DNA of 50,150 bases from the NCBI RefSeq assembly GCF_003605645.1, contig NZ_QVMU01000033.1:1-50150 (forward strand), given 5' to 3'. Under the pieces are notes generated by a model, which ran no database searches, was not told the origin of the DNA, and was given only the letters and a program-made list of their open reading frames with translations. Each line of letters opens with the position of its first letter. Position 1 is the stretch's first letter. Origin of the DNA: Vibrio sinensis. Lineage in GTDB: Bacteria; Pseudomonadota; Gammaproteobacteria; Enterobacterales; Vibrionaceae. This document shows positions 1 to 8,615 of this stretch, piece after piece. A program made the position numbers and the translations under genes.

Positions 1-62
1 TTGAGATGATGTTCTTGGCAAAACTCAGCGGTAATCTGTAACTCTTTAGAAAACTCAGACAT
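1..62 (-). CDS. Possible 5' end of an unidentified ORF, cut by the window edge
   Basis: On the minus strand an ATG at 60-62 opens a frame with no stop to the window edge (about 20 codons, beginning MSEFSKELQ). No Shine-Dalgarno sequence is visible, because the T-tract of the rraA terminator lies directly before the ATG. Either the start is wrong or the frame is not translated. I do not recognise the peptide, and the piece is too short to assign. It is listed because a same-strand gene downstream of rraA is plausible. Confidence 0.25.
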   Translation of the reverse strand, partial: MSEFSKELQITAEFCQEHHL

Positions 63-96
63 AAAAAAATCGGCCTCAACTATGTTGAGACCGATT
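63..96 (-). terminator. Rho-independent terminator after rraA
   Basis: A 13-bp stem (68-80 with 84-96) has a 3-nt loop. Read on the minus strand it is followed by a run of seven T. The only imperfect pair (74/90) is a G-U wobble on the minus strand but a C-A clash on the plus strand, so it is a minus-strand terminator serving rraA. Confidence 0.8.
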
Positions 97-189
97 ATGA
101 ACCCTGCTCAGGATCGTTCAATTATTTAAAACGATCAGCATTAACCTAATGATCGGCTTTTCTATTTGTGTTTGTTATGAATCGAACGA

Positions 190-696
190 TTACTCTTCTT
201 CCGTCAGTTCTAAATCAACATCTAGCGGCTCTTGAGAAAGAATAATGCCGGTATTGTCAGCGTAAATATAATCTTCGGGTATAAAAGTTACACCACCAAA
301 ATTAACCGGGACATCTGTCTCGCCAATACTCTGCTGAGCGGCCCCAACCGGTATTGATGCTAACGCTTGTATGCCAATGCTCATGTCTTCAAGCTCATCA
401 ACTTCGCGCACGCAACCATAAACGACAATGCCTTCCCATTCGTTTTCTTCTGCGATCGATGCTAATTCCGCATCAATCAAAGCACGACGCAATGAACCAC
501 CACCATCGATAAGCAATACTCGGCCTAAACCATCTTGCTCTAAAGCTTTACGAACTAAACCATTATCTTCAAAACACTTAATTGTCGTAATCTGGCCAGC
601 AAAAGAGGCACTACCGCCAAAATTACTAAACATTGGTTCGACAACATCTACTTGGTCCTGATAGACATCACACAAGGCTGAAGTATTGTATTCCAT
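190..696 (-). CDS. rraA: Ribonuclease E activity regulator RraA
   Basis: RraA is a small cytosolic trimeric protein that binds the C-terminal region of RNase E and inhibits its endonuclease activity, changing mRNA decay. The reading frame aligns along its length with E. coli RraA: VVEPMFSNFGG near the start, the glycine-rich GRVLLIDGGGSLRRA segment, and the PVNFGGVTFIPED and YADNTGIILS blocks at the end. I chose the ATG at 694-696 (MEYNTSALCD) because it matches the family start and gives 168 residues. The frame is open 11 codons further upstream, but that extension has no homology. It lies 75 nt downstream of menA on the same strand, as in E. coli, so co-transcription is likely. The extra C-terminal acidic tail (LELTEEE) is longer than in E. 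coli. Confidence 0.93.
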   Translation of the reverse strand: MEYNTSALCDVYQDQVDVVEPMFSNFGGSASFAGQITTIKCFEDNGLVRKALEQDGLGRVLLIDGGGSLRRALIDAELASIAEENEWEGIVVYGCVREVDELEDMSIGIQALASIPVGAAQQSIGETDVPVNFGGVTFIPEDYIYADNTGIILSQEPLDVDLELTEEE

Positions 697-771
697 AGCA
701 TTTCGTCTCATACCGATCGTTATCTTCACGAGTATATAGGCTGATTAAGCCATTGCAATGACAAGGCTCAA

Positions 772-1689
772 TTAACTCACGAGAGTTTGAGCTATAACCA
801 CCCCAGCAAATAATATATTCGTCACCAATGAACACTTAACGACAACAGGCATCATTGGCGCAATCTGCGCTGGTTTTTCTGCTAGCCAAACCGCTTTACC
901 GTGTTTATAGACTACGATAGCACTGATTAAAAATGGCAAACTAAACCATAGTGGGCTTGGTTGTAGAAAAAGGTAGCAGACAAACGCCAATAGCGCGCCA
1001 CCCAATAAAACAAAGTGGTATTGCTTAGCTCGTTTTTGACCAAGGCGCACAGCCACAGTATGTTTACCGCACTCTTTATCATTTTCGATATCGCGCATGT
1101 TATTGACATTAAGTACCGCTACCGCCAATAAACCACAGCCAATTGCTGGTAACGCCAATGAAAAATCGACAATACCTGTGTGAAGGAAATACGTTCCCGC
1201 AACGCCCAATAAACCGAAAAAGATAAATACGGAAACATCACCTAGGCCAACATAACCATAAGGTTTATTACCAACGGTATAGGCAATCGCCGCGGCTATT
1301 GCCAGCACACCAAGCCCAATAAAGATAAGAATACTATGCCAACTAGTTAGCGCATAAAGAACCAAAGTTAGACCAGCCAACATTGTGAGGACAATATTAA
1401 TCACAATCGCCTGCATCATCACTTTCGGCGTCACTGCGCCTGATTGAATGGCTCGCATAGGGCCAAGCCGCTGATGATTATCAGTCCCTTTGACAGCATC
1501 ACCATAGTCATTCGCTAAATTAGACAAAATCTGCAATAACGTTGCCGTCAGGAATGACAAAAACGCCACCATCCAAGAAAAATGGTGACTCGAGAATGCT
1601 AATACACTGCCAGTCAAAATAGAGACAAGTGCTAGTGGTAGCGTTTTAGGTCGGGCGGCATCAAGCCAGATTCGTAATGACTGTTTCAT
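772..1689 (-). CDS. menA: 1,4-dihydroxy-2-naphthoate polyprenyltransferase
   Basis: MenA is an integral membrane UbiA-family prenyltransferase. It joins a polyprenyl chain to 1,4-dihydroxy-2-naphthoate with loss of CO2, giving demethylmenaquinone for anaerobic respiration. The sequence has the family's first Asp-rich motif (NLANDYGDAVKGTDN, about residue 60) and the second one (NVNNMRDIENDKE). It also has eight or nine hydrophobic segments and the ARPKTLPLA start seen in E. coli MenA. I chose the ATG at 1687-1689 (MKQSLRIW), giving 305 residues. An ATG nine codons upstream (1716) is possible, and neither has a clear Shine-Dalgarno sequence. It is followed by rraA. Menaquinone fits the anaerobic fumarate genes aspA/dcuA further along, though they are not linked as an operon. 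Confidence 0.93.
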   Translation of the reverse strand: MKQSLRIWLDAARPKTLPLALVSILTGSVLAFSSHHFSWMVAFLSFLTATLLQILSNLANDYGDAVKGTDNHQRLGPMRAIQSGAVTPKVMMQAIVINIVLTMLAGLTLVLYALTSWHSILIFIGLGVLAIAAAIAYTVGNKPYGYVGLGDVSVFIFFGLLGVAGTYFLHTGIVDFSLALPAIGCGLLAVAVLNVNNMRDIENDKECGKHTVAVRLGQKRAKQYHFVLLGGALLAFVCYLFLQPSPLWFSLPFLISAIVVYKHGKAVWLAEKPAQIAPMMPVVVKCSLVTNILFAGVVIAQTLVS

Positions 1690-1752
1690 ATATACCAGTG
1701 TAGTGACATATCCCATAATGTGGATTGTGTCACATCAATTAAATAACCGCAA

Positions 1753-1785
1753 AAACCAAAAAAGGCCACCGAAGCGACCTTTTTC
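1753..1785. terminator. Terminator after efp, possibly bidirectional
   Basis: A 6-bp stem (1764-1769 with 1774-1779), with two G-U pairs on the minus strand and a TTCG loop on that strand, is flanked by T-runs on both sides. It ends efp, which reads leftward into it. It lies between efp and menA, both on the minus strand, so the minus-strand function is the relevant one. Confidence 0.7.
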
Positions 1786-1802
1786 ATTATCCATGTGTTG
1801 GA

Positions 1803-2369
1803 TTATTTCACACGGCTTACATATTCTGCGCTACGAGTATCAACTCTGATCACTTCGCCAATCGCAATGAATAGTGGTACGCGAACTACCGCACCGGTGC
1901 TCAGTGTCGCTGGTTTACCACCAGTACCTTGAGTATCACCTTTTAGACCTGGATCTGTTTCTACAACTTCAAGATCAACAAAGTTTGGTGGAGTAACAGC
2001 GATTGGGTTGCCGTTCCAAAGTGTCAACATACAAGTGTTGTTTTCAACAAGCCATTTTGAGCTCTCACCAACTGCTTTCATATCTGCAGCGATTTGCTCA
2101 AACGATTCACTGTTCATAAAGTGATAGAATTCGCCATCGCTGTATAGGTAATCTAGATCGATATCCATTACGTCAGCAACTTCTACCGTGTCGCCTGACT
2201 TAAATGTTTTCTCTAGAACTTTACCAGAAAGCAGCTTACGGATTCTTACGCGGTTAAATGCCTGACCTTTGCCCGGTTTGACAAACTCATTTTCGAGAAT
2301 GACACACGGCTCGTTATCAAGCATAATTTTAAGACCGCCTTTGAATTCATTCGTGCTAACAGTAGCCAT
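1803..2369 (-). CDS. efp: Translation elongation factor P
   Basis: EF-P binds between the P and E sites of stalled ribosomes and stimulates peptide-bond formation at polyproline stretches. The protein has 188 residues like E. coli EF-P. The loop lysine that becomes beta-lysylated is at K34 (FVKPGKGQAF). The three beta-barrel domains follow, with VDLEVVETDPGLKGDT near residue 145 and a C-terminal IRVDTRSAEYVSRVK. The start is supported by GAGG five bases before the ATG. It lies head to head with epmB, 33 nt apart, and EpmB makes the beta-lysine used on K34. The promoter of each gene must therefore overlap the coding start of the other or lie in the tiny gap. Confidence 0.98.
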   Translation of the reverse strand: MATVSTNEFKGGLKIMLDNEPCVILENEFVKPGKGQAFNRVRIRKLLSGKVLEKTFKSGDTVEVADVMDIDLDYLYSDGEFYHFMNSESFEQIAADMKAVGESSKWLVENNTCMLTLWNGNPIAVTPPNFVDLEVVETDPGLKGDTQGTGGKPATLSTGAVVRVPLFIAIGEVIRVDTRSAEYVSRVK

Positions 2370-2402
2370 TTTTTCCTCTTACCATTCTTCGAGTTAAACT
2401 TA

Positions 2403-3425
2403 ATGCCGCATATCATAACCCGAAAAGTTGAATCTGTTGAGCAAAACTGGCTCAAACAGCTAGCTAATGGGATCTCTGATCCTGAAAAATTACTAAAAAT
2501 CCTCGAGATAGATCCAACACCTTGGCGAAAGGGATTTCAAGCTAGGAAGTTGTTTGCTCAGCGTGTTCCACAAAGCTTTGTCGATAGAATGGAAAAAGGC
2601 AATCCTCATGATCCTCTTTTGCGCCAAGTATTGCCGTTATCCGAAGAGTTTGAGGTTCATGATGGCTACTCTCAAGACCCACTTGAAGAGCAGGACAATG
2701 CAATCCCTGGCTTACTGCACAAATACAAAAACAGAGCGTTAATGATCGTCAAAGGCGGTTGCGCGGTGAACTGTCGTTACTGTTTCCGTCGTCACTTTCC
2801 TTACCAAGAAAATCAAGGTAGCAAACGTATTTGGCAAGATGGTTTAGATTATGTCGCGCTTCATCCTGAGCTCAATGAACTGATCTTTTCAGGTGGTGAT
2901 CCCTTGATGGCGAAAGACACTGAACTTGAGTGGCTTATTGAACGTATCGCGCAAATACCTCATATCAAACGACTACGTATCCACTCTCGATTGCCGGTAG
3001 TCATTCCTGCACGTATAACTCCTAAACTCATCGAGCTTCTTTCACAGTCTCGGTTGCAGATGATTCTCGTGACTCATATCAATCACAGTAATGAAATCAA
3101 TCACGAGCTCAAAGAGGCGTTACAAAAACTCAAGTATGCTGGCGTAACGCTACTCAACCAAGGTGTGTTACTCAAAGGGGTAAATGATACCGTTGGAGCT
3201 CAAGTCGCATTGAATGAAACGCTATTTGATGCAGGTATTCTTCCTTATTACCTCCACGTTCTCGACAAAGTTCAGGGTGCGGCCCATTTCTTTGTCTCTG
3301 ATGAACAAGCTAGAAAAATTATGGCGGGAGTATTAGAGGATACATCAGGTTATTTAGTACCAAAGCTTGCCCGAGAACTTGGTGGTCGCCCGAGCAAGAC
3401 ACCACTCGACTTGCATTTAGAATAA
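2403..3425 (+). CDS. epmB: EF-P-specific lysine 2,3-aminomutase EpmB
   Basis: EpmB is a radical-SAM, PLP-dependent enzyme that converts (S)-alpha-lysine to (R)-beta-lysine. EpmA (not in this window) then attaches the product to EF-P. The radical-SAM cluster motif CxxxCxxC is at C120, C124 and C127. The SAM-binding GGDPL is at about residue 163, and a C-terminal GGRPSKTPLDL carries the expected PLP lysine (K332). At 340 residues it matches the short bacterial EpmB form rather than the longer clostridial aminomutases with extra zinc-binding cysteines. It is divergent from efp with a 33-nt gap and convergent with pfkA. Confidence 0.96.
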   Translation: MPHIITRKVESVEQNWLKQLANGISDPEKLLKILEIDPTPWRKGFQARKLFAQRVPQSFVDRMEKGNPHDPLLRQVLPLSEEFEVHDGYSQDPLEEQDNAIPGLLHKYKNRALMIVKGGCAVNCRYCFRRHFPYQENQGSKRIWQDGLDYVALHPELNELIFSGGDPLMAKDTELEWLIERIAQIPHIKRLRIHSRLPVVIPARITPKLIELLSQSRLQMILVTHINHSNEINHELKEALQKLKYAGVTLLNQGVLLKGVNDTVGAQVALNETLFDAGILPYYLHVLDKVQGAAHFFVSDEQARKIMAGVLEDTSGYLVPKLARELGGRPSKTPLDLHLE

Positions 3426-3440
3426 TCATAAAAATCAAGC

Positions 3441-3472
3441 ATAAAAAAACCACCTTAATCAGGTGGTTTTTT
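3441..3472. terminator. Bidirectional terminator between epmB and pfkA
   Basis: An 8-bp perfect stem AACCACCT/AGGTGGTT (3448-3455 with 3461-3468) and a 5-nt loop have an A-run on the left and a T-run on the right. It is shared by the two convergent genes. Confidence 0.88.
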
Positions 3473-3497
3473 ATATCATGCATTCTTAACGATTAAA

Positions 3498-4460
3498 TTA
3501 GAATAGCTCTTCTGCAACCTTGTAAAGGTCATCGCGAACTGGGCGTTTCATATTCTCGATCGCATCGATAATATCGTGATGAACCAGTTGCTCTCGTTGA
3601 ATGCCGACACAACGGCCGCCATGGCCTTCTAACAATAGGTGAACCGCATAGTTACCCATACGAGATGCAAGAACACGGTCAAATGCAGTAGGACGTCCAC
3701 CACGTTGAATGTGGCCTAGAACTGTTGCACGAGTTTCACGACCCGTTGCCGCTTCAATCTCTTTTGCTAGTTCGTTCGCATCCATCATCAATTCCGTCAG
3801 AGCGATGATTGCGTGCTTTTTGCCTTTATCAATACCATCTTGGATATTATTGATTAGCTGTTGCTTATCAAGGCCAGTTTCAGGCGTAATCATGTACTCA
3901 CAACCACCAGCAATCGCAGACATCAGAGTCAAGTCACCACAGTGACGGCCCATGATTTCTACGATAGAAATACGTTGGTGAGAAGAAGAAGTATCACGTA
4001 GGCGGTCGATCGCATCAATAACTGTATTTAATGCTGTTAAGTAGCCAATCGTGTAATCAGTACCTGCGATATCGTTATCGATAGTGCCCGGTAAGCCAAT
4101 ACATGGGTAACCCATTTCTGTCAGCTTTTTCGCACCCATGTATGAACCATCACCACCGATCACAACAAGTGCGTCGATGCCGTGTTCTTTTAAGTTTTCG
4201 ATCGCTTTTTCACGAATTTCTACATCTCGAAACTCAGGAAAACGAGCTGAACCTAAAAACGTACCACCACGGTTAATAACATCCGAAACACTTGAACGAT
4301 CAAGTTGCTTAATGCGACCTTCGTAAAGGCCTAGATAACCATCATACACACCGTAGACTTCTAAGCCTTCAGACAGAGCTGTACGGACAACACCACGCAC
4401 TGCTGCGTTCATGCCAGGAGCGTCACCACCACTGGTCAAAACACCGATCTTCTTAATCAT
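3498..4460 (-). CDS. pfkA: 6-phosphofructokinase I
   Basis: PfkA phosphorylates fructose 6-phosphate to fructose 1,6-bisphosphate with ATP, the committed step of glycolysis. It is a cytosolic homotetramer. The protein has 320 residues, exactly the E. coli length when started at the ATG at 4458-4460. A GAGG lies about eight bases upstream of that start. The N-terminal ATP loop GVLTSGGDAPGMNAA, the catalytic TIDNDI motif (D127, D129), GRHCGDL and the allosteric/substrate region GHIQRGGRPTAFDR are all intact. The frame is open four codons further to a TTG, but that would include the Shine-Dalgarno sequence. The order pfkA-fieF-cpxP-cpxRA is as in E. coli. Confidence 0.97.
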   Translation of the reverse strand: MIKKIGVLTSGGDAPGMNAAVRGVVRTALSEGLEVYGVYDGYLGLYEGRIKQLDRSSVSDVINRGGTFLGSARFPEFRDVEIREKAIENLKEHGIDALVVIGGDGSYMGAKKLTEMGYPCIGLPGTIDNDIAGTDYTIGYLTALNTVIDAIDRLRDTSSSHQRISIVEIMGRHCGDLTLMSAIAGGCEYMITPETGLDKQQLINNIQDGIDKGKKHAIIALTELMMDANELAKEIEAATGRETRATVLGHIQRGGRPTAFDRVLASRMGNYAVHLLLEGHGGRCVGIQREQLVHHDIIDAIENMKRPVRDDLYKVAEELF

Positions 4461-4731
4461 GCTCACCCTCAACTTTTGGGAATCTTATTTCAATTTTTAC
4501 GTTAGAGGCTTTCAAAAAGCCCCCAGACCAAATTTTTATAATTGGCTAATATGGTACATTTACTCGTAGGGAATACTACTTTTATTTACGCCAAATTATG
4601 TAACTTTTCTACTTATGTAAGAGTATTACAGCTTTGTCATTTTGCTGTTTTGATGCACATCAGTATCACACTAAAATGTTATAACTGTTGAAAAGATAGA
4701 CAAAGTATGCGCATTTGTCCTACTTTCCTCA

Positions 4732-5640
4732 CTACCATCCTTGCGACTTTTGATTCTTTTCAGCCGCAAAAACGACCGAATACGGATCTTGATGAATCAA
4801 GATGTCAGCCTCAGGAAAAGTCTCAAGTAAACGGCGTTCTACTTCATCGGAAATTCGGTGAGCTTCGATTAGAGGAATATTGTCATTTAATTCTAAATGA
4901 AGCTGAATGAAGCGGACAGGTCCAGATATACGTGTGCGTAACTGATGAACACCGAGTACGCCATCGACTCCTTGGCAAACAGTACGGATCGTTACTAATT
5001 CTTCTTCGGGTAATTGATGATCTAACAGTGTTTGTACCGCTTGACTTACCATTTTAAAGGCGCTGTAAAGGATGAAAAAACCAATCGCTACAGCAAAAAC
5101 AGAGTCCGCTTGCCCTAAACCAAACCAACTTAAGCCCAACGCAACCATAATCGCCGCATTCATATATAAGTCAGATTGGTAATGGAGTGAATCAGCAGCA
5201 ATCGCTTGGCTGCCGGTTTTTTTCACGACATGCTTTTGGAATCTGACGAGTGCAAACGTCACCACGATGGCAAAGAAACTGACATAAACTCCATATTGAG
5301 GTGACTGAAGTTCATGAGGTCGGAAGAAGCGCTCTATTCCATTTAGAATAAGGAAAACTGCGGATCCGGAGATAAACATCGCCTGGGCTAATGCCGCTAA
5401 TGATTCCGCTTTACCATGACCGAATGTGTGCTCTCTGTCAGCAGGTTGTAACGAATAACGTACCACCACGAGGTTAATCAGTGACGCACCGATATCTAGC
5501 AAGGAATCAATTAAAGAGGCCAGTAAGCTGACAGAGCCGGTTATCCACCAAGCGACCAGTTTTACCACCAGCAATAAGCTAGCAACAATGGTTGCGGTCC
5601 AAGCGGCAAGGGTGACTAGGCGTGCATACTCTTGTTTCAT
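4732..5640 (-). CDS. fieF: Cation diffusion facilitator FieF (YiiP)
   Basis: FieF is an inner-membrane dimer that exports Zn2+, Fe2+ and Cd2+ from the cytoplasm in exchange for protons. At 302 residues it is the usual length. The transport-site motifs are visible: SLIDSLLDIGASL in the second membrane segment and HYQSDLYMN in the fifth. After about residue 205 comes the cytoplasmic metal-binding domain (GVLGVHQLRTRISG, then LHLELNDNIPLIEAHRISDEVE and ILIHQDP). Six hydrophobic segments precede it. It sits between cpxP and pfkA as in E. coli. Confidence 0.95.
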   Translation of the reverse strand: MKQEYARLVTLAAWTATIVASLLLVVKLVAWWITGSVSLLASLIDSLLDIGASLINLVVVRYSLQPADREHTFGHGKAESLAALAQAMFISGSAVFLILNGIERFFRPHELQSPQYGVYVSFFAIVVTFALVRFQKHVVKKTGSQAIAADSLHYQSDLYMNAAIMVALGLSWFGLGQADSVFAVAIGFFILYSAFKMVSQAVQTLLDHQLPEEELVTIRTVCQGVDGVLGVHQLRTRISGPVRFIQLHLELNDNIPLIEAHRISDEVERRLLETFPEADILIHQDPYSVVFAAEKNQKSQGW

Positions 5641-5710
5641 ATACGGTTATATCTCGATGATCCATTTTCAAATTATAACCAGTCTAATAATAAATTCGTA
5701 TGAAACCAAC

Positions 5711-5734
5711 AAGGCGACCCAAAATGGTCGCCTA
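5711..5734 (-). terminator. Hairpin between cpxP and fieF, likely cpxP terminator
   Basis: A perfect 7-bp stem GGCGACC/GGTCGCC (5713-5719 with 5726-5732) has a 6-nt loop. On the minus strand it is followed only by TTGTTGG, so the T-tract is weak and read-through into fieF is plausible. Confidence 0.55.
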
Positions 5735-5755
5735 TTATTACAATCGAAACGAATA

Positions 5756-6253
5756 TTACTTAGAGAAATGCTTTTGCATTTTATCTTGGCACTTCGTCAT
5801 ACGCTCTTTTTTTAACTCAACATATTGTTCTTTTTGTTCAGGCGTTAAAATGCTCAACATTTGATGCTGTTTCTCAAGCATTTTCACTTTACGCTCTGTT
5901 TGTTTTTCAACCATTTGCTTCGCGAGTTCATTGGCTGACGCTTGGTCAAATGTATCCGCTAAAACCAGTTGGTTTACCTGATCTTGCATCGCTTGACGCT
6001 CTGCTTGGTGCGCTGCAAACTGCTCTTTATGCTTTTCACGCATCTGTTCTTTACCCGACTCACGCATCTCTTTTAGTTGTGTTTTTTGTGCATCGGTTAA
6101 ATCAAGCTGACGCCACATGCCACGATCCATACCACACTCCCCATGTGGACCTTTGTCATGACCTTTTCCGCCACCAAATGCGAATGCACTTGTTGTCGCT
6201 AAAGTCAGTGGAAGAACAACGGCAGCCAATACAAGTTTCTTAGCATTTTTCAT
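5756..6253 (-). CDS. cpxP: Periplasmic Cpx-pathway inhibitor, CpxP/Spy family
   Basis: CpxP is a periplasmic chaperone-like repressor. It binds the sensor domain of CpxA and keeps it off, and is titrated and degraded with misfolded proteins. The sequence starts with a signal peptide (basic MKNAKK, hydrophobic core, cleavage near SAFA at about residue 25). The mature part is charged and helical, with the two LTxxQ motifs of the family: LDLTDAQKTQL (about residue 50) and LSILTPEQKEQY (about residue 135). It has 165 residues, as expected. AAAGG lies upstream of the ATG. It is divergent from cpxRA, with two Cpx boxes in between, so it should be induced by CpxR. Spy is the alternative name, but the locus supports CpxP. 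Confidence 0.92.
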   Translation of the reverse strand: MKNAKKLVLAAVVLPLTLATTSAFAFGGGKGHDKGPHGECGMDRGMWRQLDLTDAQKTQLKEMRESGKEQMREKHKEQFAAHQAERQAMQDQVNQLVLADTFDQASANELAKQMVEKQTERKVKMLEKQHQMLSILTPEQKEQYVELKKERMTKCQDKMQKHFSK

Positions 6254-6326
6254 AATCGTACCTTTTATTTCAGTGAGTGAATTGCGCTGTCTTCACAGCA
6301 CTTGATACTAGATTAATAGTTACTAC

Positions 6327-6341
6327 GTAAAGCAACGTAGA
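6327..6341. promoter_or_regulatory. CpxR box 1 (imperfect)
   Basis: GTAAA-N5-GTAGA differs by one base from the CpxR consensus GTAAA-N5-GTAAA. It lies 21 bp (two helical turns) from the perfect box at 6348, in the cpxP/cpxRA divergent intergenic region. Confidence 0.7.
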
Positions 6342-6347
6342 TGAAGC

Positions 6348-6362
6348 GTAAAGAATCGTAAA
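6348..6362. promoter_or_regulatory. CpxR box 2 (perfect)
   Basis: GTAAA-N5-GTAAA is an exact match to the CpxR consensus, 95 bp before cpxP and 75 bp before cpxR. It implies autoregulation of cpxRA and induction of cpxP. Confidence 0.88.
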
Positions 6363-6436
6363 GACGAATAATTAAGCTCAATATCCTAATCGTTTATCAG
6401 TAATATAAGCTTAATGACATTTGATAGAGCAAAATT

Positions 6437-7123
6437 ATGGCGCATATATTATTGATTGATGACGATACTGAACTGACAAGCTTACTCAAAGAGGTATTAA
6501 GTTTTGAGGGATTTACCGTATCTGAAGCTAATAATGGCGAAGTGGGCTTAACCATGCTGACCCAAGAAATTGATCTCATCTTATTAGATGTCATGATGCC
6601 AGTACTCAATGGCACAGAAACATTAAAGCGTATTCGAGAACAGTGGGAAACGCCGGTACTGATGCTTACCGCCAAGGGTGAAGAAATCGATCGCGTAATA
6701 GGCTTAGAGTTAGGAGCGGATGATTACCTACCAAAACCGTTCAGTGACCGAGAGTTACTAGCTAGAATACGAGCTATTTTGCGCCGGACTCAACACTCTG
6801 CATCAGTAAAAAGCAGTGATAAGATTGAATATCAGGATATTCAAGTATTCCCTGGAAAGCAGGAAGCTTACTGCCAAGGAAAATTACTCGACCTAACCAC
6901 CACTGAATTTGCTCTATTAAGTCATTTCATTCAATACCCAGGACAAACCATCACTAAAGAAGCATTAAGCCTCGATGTTCTTGGGAAACGCTTAGCGGCT
7001 TTTGACCGAGCGATAGATATGCACGTATCCAATTTACGTAAAAAACTCCCTGAACGCAGCGATGAAAAACCTCGCATTAAAACCCTGCGTGGACGAGGTT
7101 ATTTATTGGTTGAGGAAGGGTAA
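6437..7123 (+). CDS. cpxR: Response regulator CpxR
   Basis: CpxR is the OmpR/PhoB-family DNA-binding regulator of the envelope-stress response. The receiver domain (about residues 1-120) has the acidic pair D8-D9, phospho-acceptor D51 (LLLDVMMP), T78 and K100 (LPKPF). The winged-helix output domain (about 135-228) ends with VSNLRKKLPERSDEKPRIKTLRGRGYLL. Its numbering matches E. coli CpxR closely. The stop overlaps the cpxA start by one base (TAATG), so translation is coupled. Two CpxR boxes lie upstream. Confidence 0.97.
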   Translation: MAHILLIDDDTELTSLLKEVLSFEGFTVSEANNGEVGLTMLTQEIDLILLDVMMPVLNGTETLKRIREQWETPVLMLTAKGEEIDRVIGLELGADDYLPKPFSDRELLARIRAILRRTQHSASVKSSDKIEYQDIQVFPGKQEAYCQGKLLDLTTTEFALLSHFIQYPGQTITKEALSLDVLGKRLAAFDRAIDMHVSNLRKKLPERSDEKPRIKTLRGRGYLLVEEG

Positions 7124-8505
7124 TGCGCTTTCCTAAAATAACGAGTCTGTATGGGCGTATCTTTGCTATCTTTTGGTTTACCATGTTCTTAGTACTTATT
7201 GCGGTACTGTCTTTGCCGCATTTGGACCCAAGAAAACCCCGTGATATCCCAAGCGATCAATTCCAGCGTCTTGAGAAAATAAAACTCAATCTAGAAAAAA
7301 ATGCGCGGAATGAAACCAATTTAAACCGAATTTTATTTCGTCTAGATGAACCTCGTTCACCTAGAGATTCTCGACCTCGCCTGTTCTTAACCGATACCGA
7401 TGGCAATATATTAACAACCAAAAAACATAAAGATTATCGCGTGAAAGCGTTAAAGAACTTTATTGCCACCATTAATGATAGTGATACACCACAACAGAAG
7501 TTGTATGGTCACTACATGCTGGCTGGTCCACTCCCTATCACTTTGGCTGATCAATCATTACGCTTATATGTTGGTGTAAAATGGAATCAACCACCACCGT
7601 TCTTATTGCGCCTATTTGATAAACCATTACAGCTGTTACTTGCCGTCATGATTGTCAGCACTCCCCTGCTGCTCTGGCTGGCATGGGCGTTAAGCCAACC
7701 AGCTCGAAAGCTGGAAAGAGCCGCAAGACGTGTTGCCAATGGTGAATTTGCAGTAGATTTAACCTTGGAGAAAGGCACAAGTGAATTTCGCCAGGCCGGT
7801 GCAAGCTTTAATCAAATGGTAGAAGCCGTTAATCAGATGATCTCAGGGCAACAACGCTTATTATCTGATATTTCCCATGAACTGCGTTCACCATTAACAC
7901 GGTTACGAATGGCGACAGCTCTAGCAAAACGCAAGCAAGGTGAAAGCGCAGAATTAACTCGGATTGACACCGAAGCTCAACGCTTAGAACAGATGATTGG
8001 CGAACTACTTGAACTTTCACGAATTCAAGTCAACAGCCACTCAGAACGTGAAGAACAATCTGTTGTAAGTTTATGGGAAGCGATTCTTAGTGATGCAGAA
8101 TTTGAAGCACAACAGCACGGTAAATCCCTTACTTACCCACCAATCCCTGAACGTACGATTACTGGTAACCCAAAACTCTTGATGAGCGCACTAGATAATA
8201 TTATCCGCAATGCGATTTACTATGGACATAATCATGTTGAAGTCGATATCGAGGCGAGCCGTGATCATATTACTGTTACCGTTGATGACAATGGTGATGG
8301 GGTTCCTGAACAAGAGTTAGAGGCGATATTCCGTCCTTTTTATCGTGTATCAACCGCTCGAGATCGTCACTCTGGCGGGACCGGGCTTGGACTTGCCATT
8401 ACCGAAAATGCGATTCGCCAACACAGTGGAACGATTACAGCCAAACGCAGCACACTTGGTGGTTTACGAATAGAAATAACATTACCGATCAACGCACAGA
8501 TATAA
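7123..8505 (+). CDS. cpxA: Envelope-stress sensor histidine kinase CpxA
   Basis: CpxA is an inner-membrane kinase/phosphatase for CpxR. It has a first membrane segment at about 12-32, a periplasmic sensor domain of about 130 residues, a second segment at about 170-190, and a HAMP region around 190-245. The H-box has phospho-acceptor H252 (SHELRSPLTR), then the N-box (NIIRNAIYYG) and the ATP-lid glycine motifs (DDNGDGVPEQ, GGTGLGLAI). At 460 residues it matches E. coli CpxA. It overlaps cpxR by one base in a two-gene operon, and CpxP encoded next door is its inhibitor. Confidence 0.97.
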   Translation: MRFPKITSLYGRIFAIFWFTMFLVLIAVLSLPHLDPRKPRDIPSDQFQRLEKIKLNLEKNARNETNLNRILFRLDEPRSPRDSRPRLFLTDTDGNILTTKKHKDYRVKALKNFIATINDSDTPQQKLYGHYMLAGPLPITLADQSLRLYVGVKWNQPPPFLLRLFDKPLQLLLAVMIVSTPLLLWLAWALSQPARKLERAARRVANGEFAVDLTLEKGTSEFRQAGASFNQMVEAVNQMISGQQRLLSDISHELRSPLTRLRMATALAKRKQGESAELTRIDTEAQRLEQMIGELLELSRIQVNSHSEREEQSVVSLWEAILSDAEFEAQQHGKSLTYPPIPERTITGNPKLLMSALDNIIRNAIYYGHNHVEVDIEASRDHITVTVDDNGDGVPEQELEAIFRPFYRVSTARDRHSGGTGLGLAITENAIRQHSGTITAKRSTLGGLRIEITLPINAQI

Positions 8506-8615
8506 TTTAGCTGGTGTTGCTTACTCTGCGTAACTTCCTATGACAATGGCGGCTTGGACTTATCTAAGTCGCCCATTTATACTGCCAACCTTTCCCTTTC
8601 TGAAATTGGCACGTT

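Noticed and set aside
4707..4910. Plus-strand ORF of 67 codons upstream of and over the end of fieF
   Set aside because: It overlaps the fieF coding sequence in antisense and has no family features or ribosome-binding site; it is a shadow frame.
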